NCBI GenBank assembly: GCA_963995525.1
Contig: OZ023216.1
Span: forward strand, 39,498,219-39,562,218
Direction of reading: 5' to 3'
Source: Escarpia spicata
Taxonomy: Eukaryota > Annelida > Polychaeta > Sabellida > Siboglinidae
Length of the DNA stretch: 64,000 bases
The position numbers and the translations under genes are program-made. Below are positions 44,288 through 55,680 of the stretch, one piece after another. The notes under the pieces were generated by a model, which was not told the DNA's origin, ran no database searches, and saw only the letters and a program-made list of their open reading frames with translations. Each line of letters opens with the position of its first letter. Within the stretch, counting starts at the first letter, position 1.

Positions 44288-44512
44288 TGAACTAAATATG
44301 AGTACTTCTTAAATTCGTGTCTCTTATTTTTTTGTCAAATTGCGCTCCCTGGGTAATATATAATGAACTAAAATGCCGGTACCATGCAAGTCATGAACGA
44401 AATATGAGTACTGCTTAAATGCGTGCCTATTATTTATGTCTAGTGGCGCCCCCTGGCGAATATATCATGAATTAAAACAGCTCGTAACGTATAAGTCATG
44501 AACTTAATATCT
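44288..44512. repeat. 105-106 bp tandem repeat (copy of 18416-18640)
   Basis: Same units as copy 1, starting at 44288, 44394 and 44499. Confidence 0.8.
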
Positions 44513-44607
44513 AGGCCAAGGTTCTAGTGTGTCGTAAAATGTACTTTCTACTCTGCAGTCTGTGCTTATTCGGCACGCTCACGTGACCTTTCGGCACGTT
44601 CACTAAC

Positions 44608-44632
44608 TATATAAACGTGGCGCTCTGCCAGT
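44608..44632 (+). promoter_or_regulatory. TATA/initiator-like promoter of the element (copy of 18736-18760)
   Basis: TATATAAA at 44608-44615 followed by CCAGTTGG. Confidence 0.4.
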
Positions 44633-44779
44633 TGGATAGTCATTCGTATCACGACGACACCATAGCTAATAACATCACGTTAAAGACACCCTATTGCCGC
44701 TCTCGCGATACAGCAGACTCGAGCGACGAGCCGACCCATCAACCGCCCTTCCGTGCTGTCAGAACCATAGGTCGTGGTC

Positions 44780-45204
44780 ATGGCAACTCTAGAAACAACG
44801 GTGATCGCCGACGCCGTTATCAAGGTCAGAGGTCTCCTTATCGACAAAGTACGCCATCATACTCCCTTTTACATTGAGTGCAGATACTTCAAGAAGCATA
44901 CGGTTGTTGACAATAGGGGACATTTGCAATGGGAACGACACGGTTACGTGGCCTCTGATATGCATTTTGTGGTGCGCGTGTGCTTTGTCGAGACAGCGAC
45001 GGGTCAATGTATATGGTTGACTTTATTCGATCAATGTATGGCTCTTCTCCTAGACGTGAATGCCGACACGTTTGTAATGGACGAAACGACGCAGATTCAC
45101 AAACTGAACTCACCGACGGGAAATCGTGTGTCCTCACCATAAAGAAAACTCGACCTGATACCTACACAAACTACAACGCCACACACCTAGAGGTGGTGCA
45201 CTAG
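44780..45204 (+). pseudogene. OB-fold (RPA-like) candidate (copy of 18908-19332)
   Basis: Identical sequence and frame change to copy 1. Confidence 0.4.
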
Positions 45205-45276
45205 ACTCCGTACCCTATTTCGGCCGATCTCTGCTCTCATCCCTGCCAATGTCACAACTAGTTACAACTTCCGCCG

Positions 45277-45971
45277 ACACTACCGATGTCACAACTTCCG
45301 CCGACACTGCCGATATCACGACTTCAGCCGACACTGCCGATGTCACAACTTCTGCCATCCCTGCCGATGTCACAACTTCCGCAGACACTGAACTTTACCA
45401 TTGACATTCCTGCGATCGAAATGACGAAGACGCTTGCACGTCACATAGCATGTAGCGTCTTTGAACTGACAAGACAACAATGCTCCGGTTGCGAGATAGA
45501 CGATCCTAGTAAATTCCATCACGATTGCATGTTACCTGTTGACATTCTAATTTACATATACTTTGACGAGGCTGTGGAGGCCACTAATTCAATTGCTGTG
45601 TTTTGTTAGACGCAGGTGTGAAGCTATCCGACCTGACGCCCGATCACTTGTGTACTATCGGGAGTTGGTTGAGGGAACCGTTTTCAGAGGAGTGGCGAAA
45701 CAAATTAAAGCAAATGGTTCTGGCAGTAATGGAGGATGATCTGTACATAAATATATCTTGTGCTTTTATGAGGCCTTTGAGGACATTAATCCAACTGCAG
45801 TGATTAAAGACTGGTTGACTGTTTTACAACAGTCAGGTTTTAAACTATCCGTCATCACATACGAACAATTGTGTACTAGCAAGAGTAGGTTGCAAGATTC
45901 TGTATCAGAGCCGTGACGAAACAATGTCCAGTCTCTGGTACTTGCACTTATTGAAAGTGACCTGTAAATAC
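45277..45971 (+). pseudogene. Element ORF with duplicated module (copy of 19405-20099)
   Basis: Same 9-residue repeats, CSGC...HHDC site and two C-terminal modules. Confidence 0.5.
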
Positions 45972-46095
45972 GTTTGTATTGTATGAATAAAATGTACAAA
46001 CCTTATCTTATGTCATTGTTCGTAGTATAAGTAGTATAAGTACCGTGTATATTAGTCGCTTTGTTCAGTTGCGTAAAGTATTGACACAAGGTTAG

Positions 46096-46647
46096 TTCAT
46101 TCGTTTACCTGTTGCCGGGCCGACAGGTTGTAGTAAAACGATGTTTGTTGTCTCTTCATTACGTCATTCTGCCACACTCGTAAACTCACCGCCCGAAAAG
46201 ATCACGTGGTGTTACAATGAATTGCAGGCGTTGTATTCCACGCTCTCTACGATACATCCGAACATAGAATTTGTTGAGGGTCTTCCCGATGTGTCGTCTT
46301 TCGCTCCTAAAACAAAGACCTTGGTATTTATCAACGATCTCATGTCGGAAACGGACGAGAAGGTCACCAAACTGTTTAAGAACAAGAGTCACCATTGAAA
46401 CACGTCCGTGATATATTTATTTCCCAAAGGGAAAGCGATTCGCGCTATAAGTATAAACGCACAGTACATGGTACTCTTCAAGAACCCTCGCAACATCACA
46501 AAAGTGGTCAACTTGGCCAAACAGATGTATACGGGTCGCATTTAGTGCATACAAAAATCTTTTAGAGACGCAACGTCCTCACCACACGGGTATTTGTTCG
46601 TCGACCTCAAACAGGCCATACAGGAACAATTGCGCCATGCGTACTAA
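46096..46647 (+). pseudogene. Packaging-type ATPase remnant (copy of 20224-20775)
   Basis: Same GPTGCSKT, same two in-frame stops at 46396-46398 and 46543-46545. Confidence 0.75.
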
Positions 46648-46701
46648 TATCGTACCGGAACCAAGCAAACTTAAGTACGCCTACCTTTCGAAGATATTAA
46701 T

Positions 46702-47065
46702 AGAAACACGCCGTGACACTCGTCATTCGACATGTCGGCGCGAGTAAAGAGAAACGCGTGGTGCTTTGTCTCCTCGCTAAAGCGGACCCTGCTTTAGCCA
46801 GAGCCATCATCGAAAAGGGAAAACCCGATCTGGGATAGAGTCAGTGCGAATATGCACAGATCAAATTAAAAGGGAACGTACCACTAAAAAGGTCACAATA
46901 AAACTGCGTCTGTACAAGAAGGAACTCAGAACCTTGATCATAAGGAAAACCGGTCTCCATAAGAAGAAACGTATTCTACAGAAAGGTGGTTTCCTTGCGG
47001 CCCTATTAGCTCCCTTTGCTACGTCCCGTCTAGCCCCGTTGGTGACGAAGTTGTTGCAGTCATAG
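46702..47065 (+). pseudogene. Small basic protein of the element (copy of 20830-21193)
   Basis: Identical, ending KKRILQKGGFLAALLAP plus hydrophobic tail. Confidence 0.5.
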
Positions 47066-47075
47066 CTACACGACC

Positions 47076-47773
47076 ATGGAGTATACACCGAAGATGGCGT
47101 TGGTCGATCCCCGTATTTTGGAAACCATTCAACCGCAACGTCCTTTGACCAATCAAATCGGGAGTGTCTTGCGATGAATCGAAGACGAAATGCAACACAT
47201 ATTAGAACGAAGCGATATAGTCGAGAGGGAAAAAGTCGCGTTGTATAACCAGGTGTTGAGTCGGTACAACGATCTTTCCGACAAGTGTATGGAGGAACCC
47301 CTGCGTGTAGCCATCAGTAAATGTCCCAGCAAAGACGAAACCAAAGTTCAACAGCCTACGGAAAATGAAATCGTCGACAGCGTGCCGAAAGCTATGAAGC
47401 AGAAAGCACGACGACTCCTCAATAAAATGAAAATTGCCGCAGTAACGATCGTGGCGAGATGGGGTACAGAAATGCGACGATTCTAGGAAGTGACATCGTG
47501 GACTTCGTGAACGAAGTGCTGAGAAAACGGAAGTCGTTTGAACCTGTGGGATGGAAAACCTTCGCTCGTAGTCTTAAGGATGTGAGCACGTCAATGGATT
47601 TAGTGGGCAACCCAGATCGTTGGATTTACACGCAGACAGCGTCAGTGGACGACGACCTGTCAAACAAAAAAGCAGTCCGTTTGACAGTCATCGTCGCAGA
47701 CATCCGGCGTCGTCGCGCCGCGCAACTCATTCGGCGACACCGTTGCAATACTTGTGTTTGGGACCCCTATTAA
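47076..47773 (+). pseudogene. Conserved element protein of unknown function (copy of 21204-21901)
   Basis: Same in-frame TGA (47175-47177) and same frameshift. Confidence 0.55.
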
Positions 47774-47831
47774 TAGTCTTGCACGACACGACAACATCAT
47801 TATTACGTATGTAAGAAGACGACGCGTTCAC

Positions 47832-48777
47832 ACGATGCTTTGAAACGTATTTACTACGACTCGAAACAAACCGGAGGTTACGAGGCGTCGATGCCCTGCG
47901 TCGTGCTTCACGAGCGTCGTCGAAAGAGGTAAAAAAGTGGTTGTCGGAACAAGATACTTACACCCTACACAAACCGGTGACATAATTTCAGACATCGACG
48001 TGTCTTAGTGGGTGGTATAAGTCAACAATGGCAGGTCGATCTGGTAGACATGTCACGTTTGAAACGGTACAACGACGGTCATTTTGACCGTGACAGACGT
48101 CAACTACAAGAAAGCGTGGTCTGTTCCTTTGAAGAACAATTCGGGGCCGTCACTCACGACAGCATTTCGTCGGTTGTTAAAGGACAACTTACGGACCACT
48201 GGCATTGCAAACGGATAAAGGAAAAGAGTTTTTACATACGGAACTGCAAGAGTTTCTGAAAGATAAAAATGTATCCACCATTTTACGACACACAACGAAG
48301 AGACCAAGGCGTGTATCGCGGAACGTTTCAATCGTACTCTGAAGACGCGTATGTGCGAGATATTTCACGAAAAACCAGACGTTAAAGTACCTAGACGTAC
48401 GTGATCAATCATGAAGAGGTTTGGCAAAGGTTGTACGGAAATGAAGGACACAGAAACGTTAAACCCGGTTTAAAAGTGGGCGATCATGCACGTATCAGCA
48501 AAGTCAAGAGACATTCAAAAAAGGTTACTTACCCAACTGGAGTGACGATATATTTACCGTCAAAGCAGTTCATCGTACCGACCTACCCGTTTATCGTTTG
48601 ATCGATGATCAAGATTCGCCGATAGAGGGAACATTTTACGAACAAGAACTACAGAAAGTGGTTGTGGCCAAAGATAAACTTTATCGTACCGAGAAAGTGT
48701 TGCAGCAGCGCAAACGAGGAAGAAAGACACAGGTCCTGCTCAATTGGGTAGGGAATCCCGACTCGTTTAACATCTGA
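47832..48777 (+). pseudogene. rve integrase remnant (copy of 21960-22905)
   Basis: Same QWQVDLVDM, TDKGKEF, ERFNRTLK and chromodomain-like pieces with the same breaks. Confidence 0.85.
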
Positions 48778-48801
48778 TTGGATAAATCGTCACTCGTCGC
48801 G

Positions 48802-48832
48802 TATAAAGGTTAGTACACACCGGTCAAGCAGT
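48802..48832 (+). promoter_or_regulatory. TATA-like promoter before structural genes (copy of 22930-22960)
   Basis: TATAAAG at 48802 and CAGTCAGTCGG from 48829. Confidence 0.4.
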
Positions 48833-48842
48833 CAGTCGGGTC

Positions 48843-49086
48843 ATGGAAGATACGACGTACGTTCGATTCGAAAACACAGAGCTCGAAGTTACCGAAAGTA
48901 ACAGCAGACGTTGGGTGTTGTTTGGAAATACGTGCCAAATCGTCATATTGTACACATATATTGGTCAGCATCTACAACCTGACTAAATTAGACGGAAACT
49001 CTAATCTGTGGACGGCTTTGTTGAGCAGTTACCTGGTATACCTGTTAACTAATCAGTCTATGAAACGCGGTGACCATGTCGTCTGA
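48843..49086 (+). pseudogene. Small membrane protein of the element (copy of 22971-23214)
   Basis: Identical to copy 1, with the LWTALLSSYLVYLLTNQ span. Confidence 0.4.
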
Positions 49087-49833
49087 TTTTTACCTGACAT
49101 TGCCCAGCAATGCGTCTATAGGTCTGCATCCAGGCAACACGTTAGCCCACTATATCACGGCGTTACCACAACGAGTTTAGTCGATCAGTGGGAGTGTGGA
49201 CTGGTGGAGATTCAATATCCGCACAGTTGGTACAATATCAGAGGAGATAATAAATATTTCGGTGTTTTTGTCAACGGTGTAGTTCATGTGTTGAGTGTCG
49301 AGGCAGGTTACTACGGTAGTCCCGAAGCTCTCGTGCGTGCAATGAACAGAAGCATAAGGACAGCGGTAAAAACAAAAGAAGCTACAACTGAGCTACAGTG
49401 ATATCACTCTAAAGGTGACTATAAACATGACACAATACACCTCAATCACCGTGTATTCGTTGAACCTACAGCGTATGTTAGTCTTAAGCCACGAAATTTA
49501 CCACATTCCATATGCGGAAAAAAGAAGAAGAAGGTTTCACCACGATGATAGAAGCCGAATCTGTGGTAGACGTGGCGCAGGGGTTTATTCACTCTCGTCT
49601 ATACCAACGTTGTGGAACCACGTGTGGTCGGAGACAGCGTCGTCCCTCTTTTAAGCGTTGTACCGATAGAAGGGAAAAAAAGAGACGAGGTGTAAAAACG
49701 GTTCGACCATGTACAGTACGTTCCCGTCTTGCACAAAGAATGTACGACTATCGAGATCGATACAAGAGACGACATAGGGAGTCGCGTACCATTCGAGCGC
49801 GGTAGAGTGACAGCGACGCTTCACTTTCGATGA
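49076..49833 (+). pseudogene. Capsid-associated protein candidate (copy of 23204-23961)
   Basis: Same FYLTLPSN start, TAG at 49178-49180 and later frameshifts. Confidence 0.55.
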
Positions 49834-49856
49834 CGCAAACCGTAATTTGTTTAAAC

Positions 49857-50341
49857 ATGACTCGTAATCATTCCTACGAAGACTATTGCGTTATACAAGT
49901 CGGTGACTGATTGCTCGTGTTTATTGGGGCAATAGTGCAACGAGATCACGGTCTAGGTAATTTATTCGGTGGCCTCATTCGAAGTGCTATGTCAATATTA
50001 AAAAGAGGCACACTCGCTTTGGGAAAAGTAGCGTTAAAGACAGGTTTGGGTGTGGCCGGCGACGTGTTGCTGGAGAGAGAATTAATGAATCTGCAAAGAG
50101 GCGTGTGAAAGAAACCGGAAAGTACATGATCAGTAGAGTGTTAGGAAGCAGTGGGCCTCCGGGCATATGCAACGCTCCTCGCAATATAACACGCAAGCCG
50201 ACGAGAACCCTAGTCAGTGTCGCCAAGAGACGGAGACGACAGAAGACGCATCGAGATGACATATTCGGCAGGACATGGCTTTTGTCCACCAGTTGTCTTG
50301 TGATGGAGTCAAAGGCGAATTGGACCTGTTTAGTTTACTGA
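49857..50341 (+). pseudogene. pVI-like minor capsid candidate (copy of 23985-24469)
   Basis: Same in-frame TGA at 49908-49910 and frameshift after 50108. Confidence 0.6.
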
Positions 50342-50457
50342 CGACACAAACGAGCATCGAATACGCACAATGGGTCGACTTGTCGCTTCGATAGGTACGG
50401 GTGGTCCTATCGAATTCTTATTGCCCGGATCGGGAGACATGGCCAATACAAATATGT
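50275..50457 (+). pseudogene. Major capsid protein N-terminus, truncated (copy of 24403-24585)
   Basis: Same truncation point, abutting GPCR upstream DNA. Confidence 0.75.
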
Positions 50458-50507
50458 TTTGTTTTTTCACTATTATTTACTATTAAATACATATTTCATT
50501 TTCTCCA

Positions 50508-51283
50508 AAGCTGCGACATGTTGGATGGAACCCCGACCCCCTGTCACAGCAACTCTTCTTGAAGCAGGGTGTAGTCCGGCTCATCAGAATTGGTTCTGGG
50601 ACACTGGCGTGGGTTGTAATTACTCCAGGACTGCTGGCGTATTTTATGTATTGGTTTTTTCAATCATCGCCGTCTTCGGTGATTTTGAGCTGATTTCAAG
50701 GTTGGTCATGGTTGCTTTGCTAGAAAGGACTGTCTGCATAATTCCCGCTGTTCCTTAATTTTAACCTGCCGGACTTCAACATATTATCTGCCTTCCTCAC
50801 CAGGTTATGTAAACTATCGCATGAGCCATTCGCCTGCCTGTCTCCAATCACGTTTATGAAGCTTTAAGACCCCACAACACTTTCGACATCTTCACGTTTT
50901 TTCAATTCACTTAGCTACATAAAATATAAATGAATACCTGGCTATTGTACACAGACAGTGGTGTGACTGAATAGTATTCGCGTAGTATTTTTGAACGTAG
51001 CAAAATTCGCGTAAGAGAAGTTGAGGAAGTGTTTGAATGTATAAGTCTACCAGGAATAGAAATGATTTTAGTAGGCCCAACGAATGGATACGCCTCTGTG
51101 TAAGAAGATACCCTTTTAACTACTAACTCCTGAAATGGACAGAACCAGACGAAATCTAAAGACAAATGAGGCTGCGTATTTGCATCGTCACAGCACGTAG
51201 TTTTCGGAACGACATTAGCAGTTCGACTAAGTAGGTTTATGTGTAGAAAAGTATTATGACTCCACCTAATAAAAAATAAAAAA
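50508..51283 (+). repeat. GPCR upstream module (locus Y)
   Basis: Copy of 24636-25411, here in front of the intact Y gene. The conserved frame (VGCNYSRTAGVFYVLVFSII) is open in 50459-50758. Confidence 0.6.
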
Positions 51284-51429
51284 ATAAATTGGATATGTCG
51301 TGGAATTAATGTTCTCACTCGGGCGGCGGCTCGAAACCATCGAGGGAGCGGTGTGCAATTTAAATTTACGGCGACTCCTGAACGTCAAGTGTCAGTGTCA
51401 ATACTGGGATTGGTAGAGTTGTTATAAAG
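51284..51429 (+). promoter_or_regulatory. GPCR-Y proximal promoter with TATA box and dyad
   Basis: Perfect dyad CTCGAAACCATCGAG at 51330-51344 and TATAAAG at 51423-51429, 77 bp before the ATG. Identical to the promoter of hybrid gene F. Confidence 0.7.
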
Positions 51430-51505
51430 CTGGTGTTAGTGCCGCTAGAAAAACATTCACAGCATAGATCATCTCTCGCAAGGTTTTACAAATTTTAGGT
51501 AGACA

Positions 51506-52582
51506 ATGGAGAATGACAATGCCGTATTATCGAAGACGTCGTCGGTTCTAGAGGACGTGGTTACGTCTAATGAAAACAACTCGGGTGAGTTTGTTATGGA
51601 TATGGCCGCCAACGTATGGCGATACGGCTGGCCACCGCTATGCGTGACGGGACTCATCGGTAACACGCTCGTGCTGCTCATACTGTGGCGGGACGGACTC
51701 GCGCGGACTTCGGCCAACGTGTACTTGAGCGCTCTGGCCGTCGGCGACAGTCTGGTGCTGGTGGTCGCGTCGTTAGTGGTGTATCCAGGTTATGGCTGGG
51801 GCTGGTGGTTTAACGAAACGAGCATATTGGCGTGTAGCGCCACCTGGCCAATACACAACACAATAGTAAACGCGTCCACTTGGCTCATTGTCGCGTTCAC
51901 TGTCGAGCGCTGCTTCGTCGTCCGCTTCCCGCTACACAAGCTCCGCCTGTGTACACCACGCAACGCCGGCTTATGCTGCGTATCGCTGCTGGTGCTCGCC
52001 TTCCTAAAGAACATCGACCTCTTCTTCATAAACGACCTTGTCATTGATACTGACTCGGGCGACCTCGTTTGCGAAGTCTCGTTACGCTACCAGGATTATA
52101 TGTATAACTACCGAATATGGATTTCCATAGCTGCCTCCTGTGTGATCCCGACAGGTGTCCTGCTTGTCTGTAACTGGGCGATAATACGAACACTACGTTG
52201 GGAGCTGATGCAAACGGCCGTGCGAGACTCGATCGTTAGACGAACAACATTCATGTGTCTGGCCGCGTCGTTCGCGTTTATCGTTTGCGTCGTTCCCGTT
52301 AATGTTTTCGTCACCACCATTCCTAACTGGCCAATAATGCTACAGAACCAGTACGACGTGTTGGCGACTGTGGTCCTTCTGCAATATGCCAATCACGCCG
52401 TCAACTTCTTCCTGTACAGTCTGACGGGTGCACACTTCCGGTGCGAGTTGGTCGCGTTGTTTCGCAGTTACATCCAGCGAGGACGTACGGCGGCGGCTGT
52501 AGTTCGTAGAATGACGTCACGTGTTACTAGCGGGTTTCAGTTCCGCCGGGACTTTGAACATGAATATCTGGAAATGTATTAA
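51506..52582 (+). CDS. GPCR-Y, intact intronless class A GPCR
   Basis: A 358-residue receptor with a complete seven-helix layout. The N-terminus carries a sequon at N24-N25-S26. TM1 begins near W42 (GWPPLCVTGLIGNTLVLLIL), TM2 has D81 in ALAVGDS. Loop 1 has the family's GWGWWF, TM3 has the disulfide Cys and ERC instead of ERY. Intracellular loop 2 is three residues longer than in GPCR-C (HKLRLCTPRNAG). Loop 2 Cys lies in GDLVCEV. TM5 has a proline, TM6 reads FIVCVVP, TM7 reads NHAVNFFLYSLTGAHFR. Loop 3 (RWELMQTAVRDSIVRRTT) is intact, unlike in A and F. The tail ends EYLEMY. Its first 140 bp are shared with hybrid gene F. Ligand unknown. Confidence 0.93.
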   Translation: MENDNAVLSKTSSVLEDVVTSNENNSGEFVMDMAANVWRYGWPPLCVTGLIGNTLVLLILWRDGLARTSANVYLSALAVGDSLVLVVASLVVYPGYGWGWWFNETSILACSATWPIHNTIVNASTWLIVAFTVERCFVVRFPLHKLRLCTPRNAGLCCVSLLVLAFLKNIDLFFINDLVIDTDSGDLVCEVSLRYQDYMYNYRIWISIAASCVIPTGVLLVCNWAIIRTLRWELMQTAVRDSIVRRTTFMCLAASFAFIVCVVPVNVFVTTIPNWPIMLQNQYDVLATVVLLQYANHAVNFFLYSLTGAHFRCELVALFRSYIQRGRTAAAVVRRMTSRVTSGFQFRRDFEHEYLEMY

Positions 52583-53860
52583 CACTAACACTCATGACAT
52601 TTCGTTTTTTAATAAAGTAATGATAATTATATGTTAGAATATCATCATTTTCACACGTTCTAACTACAGCGTTTTATAAATATGTTTTATACTGTGTCAT
52701 CACAGTGGAAATGTATGGTTTAGTTTTAAAATGCGCTCATTGCGAGATCCGTTGCTTTTAAACAATATATATTTGATCTACAATCCCTTTATAGCTATAT
52801 GTCTGTAGCCAGTTTATAAATACACATGTACGGATTCACGTAATGCCATTTCCAGCTTAAAAGCGTTTATTTATATTGATAATAACGTAAGATTTAATGC
52901 GTATCGTTACAGTACCTACAGTGGTACTCAAACGTGTTTGTAACATTAACCGTTTTTCACATCATTTGTCCAAAACGACCCCCCCCCCATCCTACCCATT
53001 CCAAAAGAACTACAATGTATTTTAAAAGTGGTGATTGGAGAGGATACAAATTTAGTTGTATTTTAGCAGGTGCAAACATTAATATATACATTTTTCAATT
53101 ATATTAAATGGGTTATGCTGCTTAACACTGACCCTGACTTGGTTTTGTATGTACAGCGAGAGCGTATCGAAGGTCATTCTCCATTTGCGGCTTGTGTCAA
53201 AATCTTGCCTTGATGCATAGGAGATTGGAAGCCTCGTAACTCAGGGGAATGATAACAGGTGACGGAAAGCCAGTTCACATAAGTTAGGTTAGATAGCTTC
53301 ACATGTTGTCCAGTAAGATTGAGAATTTCAACGCTGGATTTCATCATGACGCCTGAATCTTCTGGAGTCCCGTAAGCCCTGCCTGAGCAGCAGCAGCAAT
53401 GTCATCACTTGCAGGTGTCAGTGGCACAGTGAATGGTCAGTTAGTAGCCGAAGTGTGTACTACTCGATATTTCATGTATCCGCTTCTACTCAAGTGAAGC
53501 AATAGACTATTGTAATCAATAAACAATACAGTTCCGCAATATTCAGCTCAGGCTTGTACCATATGTTGTGGTATTGTGGTATAGCAGTTGGGATATATAA
53601 TAGTTAATATTACAGTAGTTACATATCCACATAACATAATTAATTGTAATAAAACATTTCAAAGAGGTAACCACTTATTTATAATCGTTTAATTGGTCCG
53701 CCACTCCGGGTCGTTTCTGTGCAGCATCAGGTACTACCTGGCATGGAGCGTGCCGGCTTGTTTCCACGTAATACAGTAAAACAAGTGTTGCCACTTTAAC
53801 ACTAAAATAGTTCAACCAAACATCTTGCAATGTTGTTCGTATCACACCAGTTAAACCGTT
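52583..53860. other. 3' flank and spacer after GPCR-Y
   Basis: Contains the 3' block at 52839-52899 (CATTTCCAGCTTAAAAGCG) and a C9 run at 52981-52989. No coding sequence, RNA gene or recognisable transposon was found in the remaining kilobase. Confidence 0.5.
52839..52899 (+). promoter_or_regulatory. Conserved GPCR 3' block (locus Y)
   Basis: Diverged copy of the shared 3' block about 260 bp past the stop codon. Confidence 0.55.
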
Positions 53861-53861
53861 A

Positions 53862-53872
53862 TAATGTATGTA

Positions 53873-53923
<51 letters not shown>

Positions 53924-54046
53924 ATGTGCGTGCGTGTGTGTGTGCGTTTGCGTGCGTGTGCGTTTGCGTGCGCATGTGAGCGTGTGCGCGTGTGCACGTG
54001 TGTGCGTGCATGCATGTATGCACGTATGTATGAAAGTATATATGCA
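53862..54046. repeat. (GT)n-rich compound microsatellite
   Basis: TATG units, then about 20 GT units, then irregular GTGCGT/GCGTGT repeats. Open in several frames with VCVC/THTH patterns, which are artefacts. Confidence 0.95.
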
Positions 54047-54900
54047 GGCATGTTAACGTTTTCCTCTTAGACGGCTTGAACGTCGAGCGCCAAACTTTCA
54101 TGGAAAGATTCTCACCTTTTATGAGGTAAATCAGTCGTTTGGAACATAAAACGTAATGTACGCGTAAAACTAAAATGGAACCGCAGGAACTACCCGCGCG
54201 TGACAAATACTTCAGGAAAAGGCACCTGCGTCAAGGACTTGATAACATGAAATAGATGCTAACACTATAATGCTGATGCCTGTCCTGAGGGCAATAGCAT
54301 AGCAGGACGAATATTATTTGAACATTCTACACTATCACGACTAGGGCCTATCGTTGGACGTGAAACTCACATTCTCTCCGACCTTCGTCACGTTCAACAT
54401 ACCATGAGTAAAATGTGAGCGCGTTATGTTGTTGATATAATGACGCAGTATGTTTTCTAACATTTGGTAAATATAGCTATCACGACTGTCATCTATCAAG
54501 GCATCCCGTCATGGGAACGGGCAATTTTGCAGGTATTTATACTGCTGCATCCGTACCTCGACTGCTACCGTAGGCCAGCGGTTGGACCATATTCGCACCT
54601 GCGCAAAATAATGTATAATACATTGTCTCGCTATCGGCGACACACACAATTATTACCTCGATGAAAATTGCCAAATTACCTACTACTATCTGCGCATAAC
54701 TTTCGTGCGATTTTTTCGCTTGCAGCATAGGTCTTCTTCTCAAAGAGTTCATGCATTAAGTAATAATTGGAAAAGTATGCTCGGAGTAGCATTTCAGAGA
54801 GTTTTGAAGTCATAAATGACTTGCACTACCTCTCTTTTCTTTGTACCTTGTAGCAATGCTCAAAGACGCCTTCACAAAATGTCCAAAAGAAATTTATATA
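54047..54900. other. Spacer, no gene recognised
   Basis: Unique-looking DNA. Short open frames on both strands show no family features. Confidence 0.4.
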
Positions 54901-54929
54901 CGAACACGTCCTGGTGTAGATACAATCTT

Positions 54930-55680
54930 GTTTAATGTACACCAACTCCGAGCCAACACCTGACGGTAGTGTCATGTTTGCTAACAACCTTGACAAGAGG
55001 CAAGCCCTAATCGACCCGTTTGCGGACGCAGCCAACTTTTACGGTTTAAGCACAAACCTGAAGGAACCGTTAGTTGTGTACCAACCACCAAAGGTCGAAT
55101 CTAATCCTGGTCAAATATTCTAAATGGCCAGTAACTTCAGAATGTCCATAATTTCAGTTATATTGGAAATGTCATGAAGAGACGAAACTACGTATGGCCG
55201 GGGGTAGCGAATAACGATGGCATCGTCAACTTTCGGTCGACTGCGCAAACCTTTTGTGGCAGACTAACCGAGTACAAATCACGATATCAGGTTTACAAAG
55301 CGATAGTACTCACTCTGCTGCGCTGCAAAGCTGAAGCCTGGACTCTATACCAAAAGTATGTTAGAAAGCTACACGCTTTACAGATGAGACACCTCCAATT
55401 CATCATGGGAATAACATGGAGAGACCTCATTACAAACATGTAACAACTACTCATCCAAAACAAACTCTACTTTCACAAATTTCATAAGGAATAAGGAACA
55501 TATTCCGCCCGAAACTAAGATATGAAGACTTAGTTAAAAGAAACTTGAAGAAACAAAACATTATAAATGTCAAGCAGTGGTACACACTTGACCCAAGACC
55601 GGCCAGTCTGGAAAGGACTCCTACGAACCAAGCGAACAGTCATAGTCTGTTCTTCTACGTGCTATGCTGTTAAAGGAGAA
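54930..55680 (+). mobile_element. LINE fragment (C-terminal part of reverse transcriptase ORF)
   Basis: 54935-55123 reads GSVMFANNLDKRQALIDPFA and DAANFYGLSTNLKE, the RT palm end. 55174-55443 reads VYKAIVLTLLRCKAEAWTLY, then VRKLHALQMRHLQFIMGITW, the RT connection region. 55500-55640 reads RYEDLVKRNLKKQNI, the C-terminal segment typical of these ORFs. Frames differ between pieces and the catalytic YADD is lost. Confidence 0.75.

Larger units (their letters stand above)
44572..50462 (+). mobile_element. Maverick/Polinton-like remnant, second copy
   Basis: All genes and all lesions of 18700-24590 are repeated without visible change, and both ends join the same flanking DNA. It arose by segmental duplication, not by an independent insertion. 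Confidence 0.85.
25802..51647. repeat. 25.8 kb direct tandem duplication, copy 2
   Basis: Second copy of the unit described for 1-25775. Its left edge lies inside the hybrid GPCR gene at 25634-26643 and its right edge inside the intact GPCR at 51506-52582. This is the arrangement produced by unequal exchange between two paralogous genes in direct orientation. Length differences from copy 1 sit in tandem repeats: AT +2 bp, CATA -8 bp, GTGC -8 bp, CCGTG +85 bp. Confidence 0.95.

Noticed and set aside
44572..50462. Second Maverick-like copy as an independent insertion
   Set aside because: It shares every lesion and both flanks with the first copy, so it arose by the segmental duplication.
53851..54206. 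Open frames of His/Thr or Val/Cys repeats
   Set aside because: Produced by the GT microsatellite.
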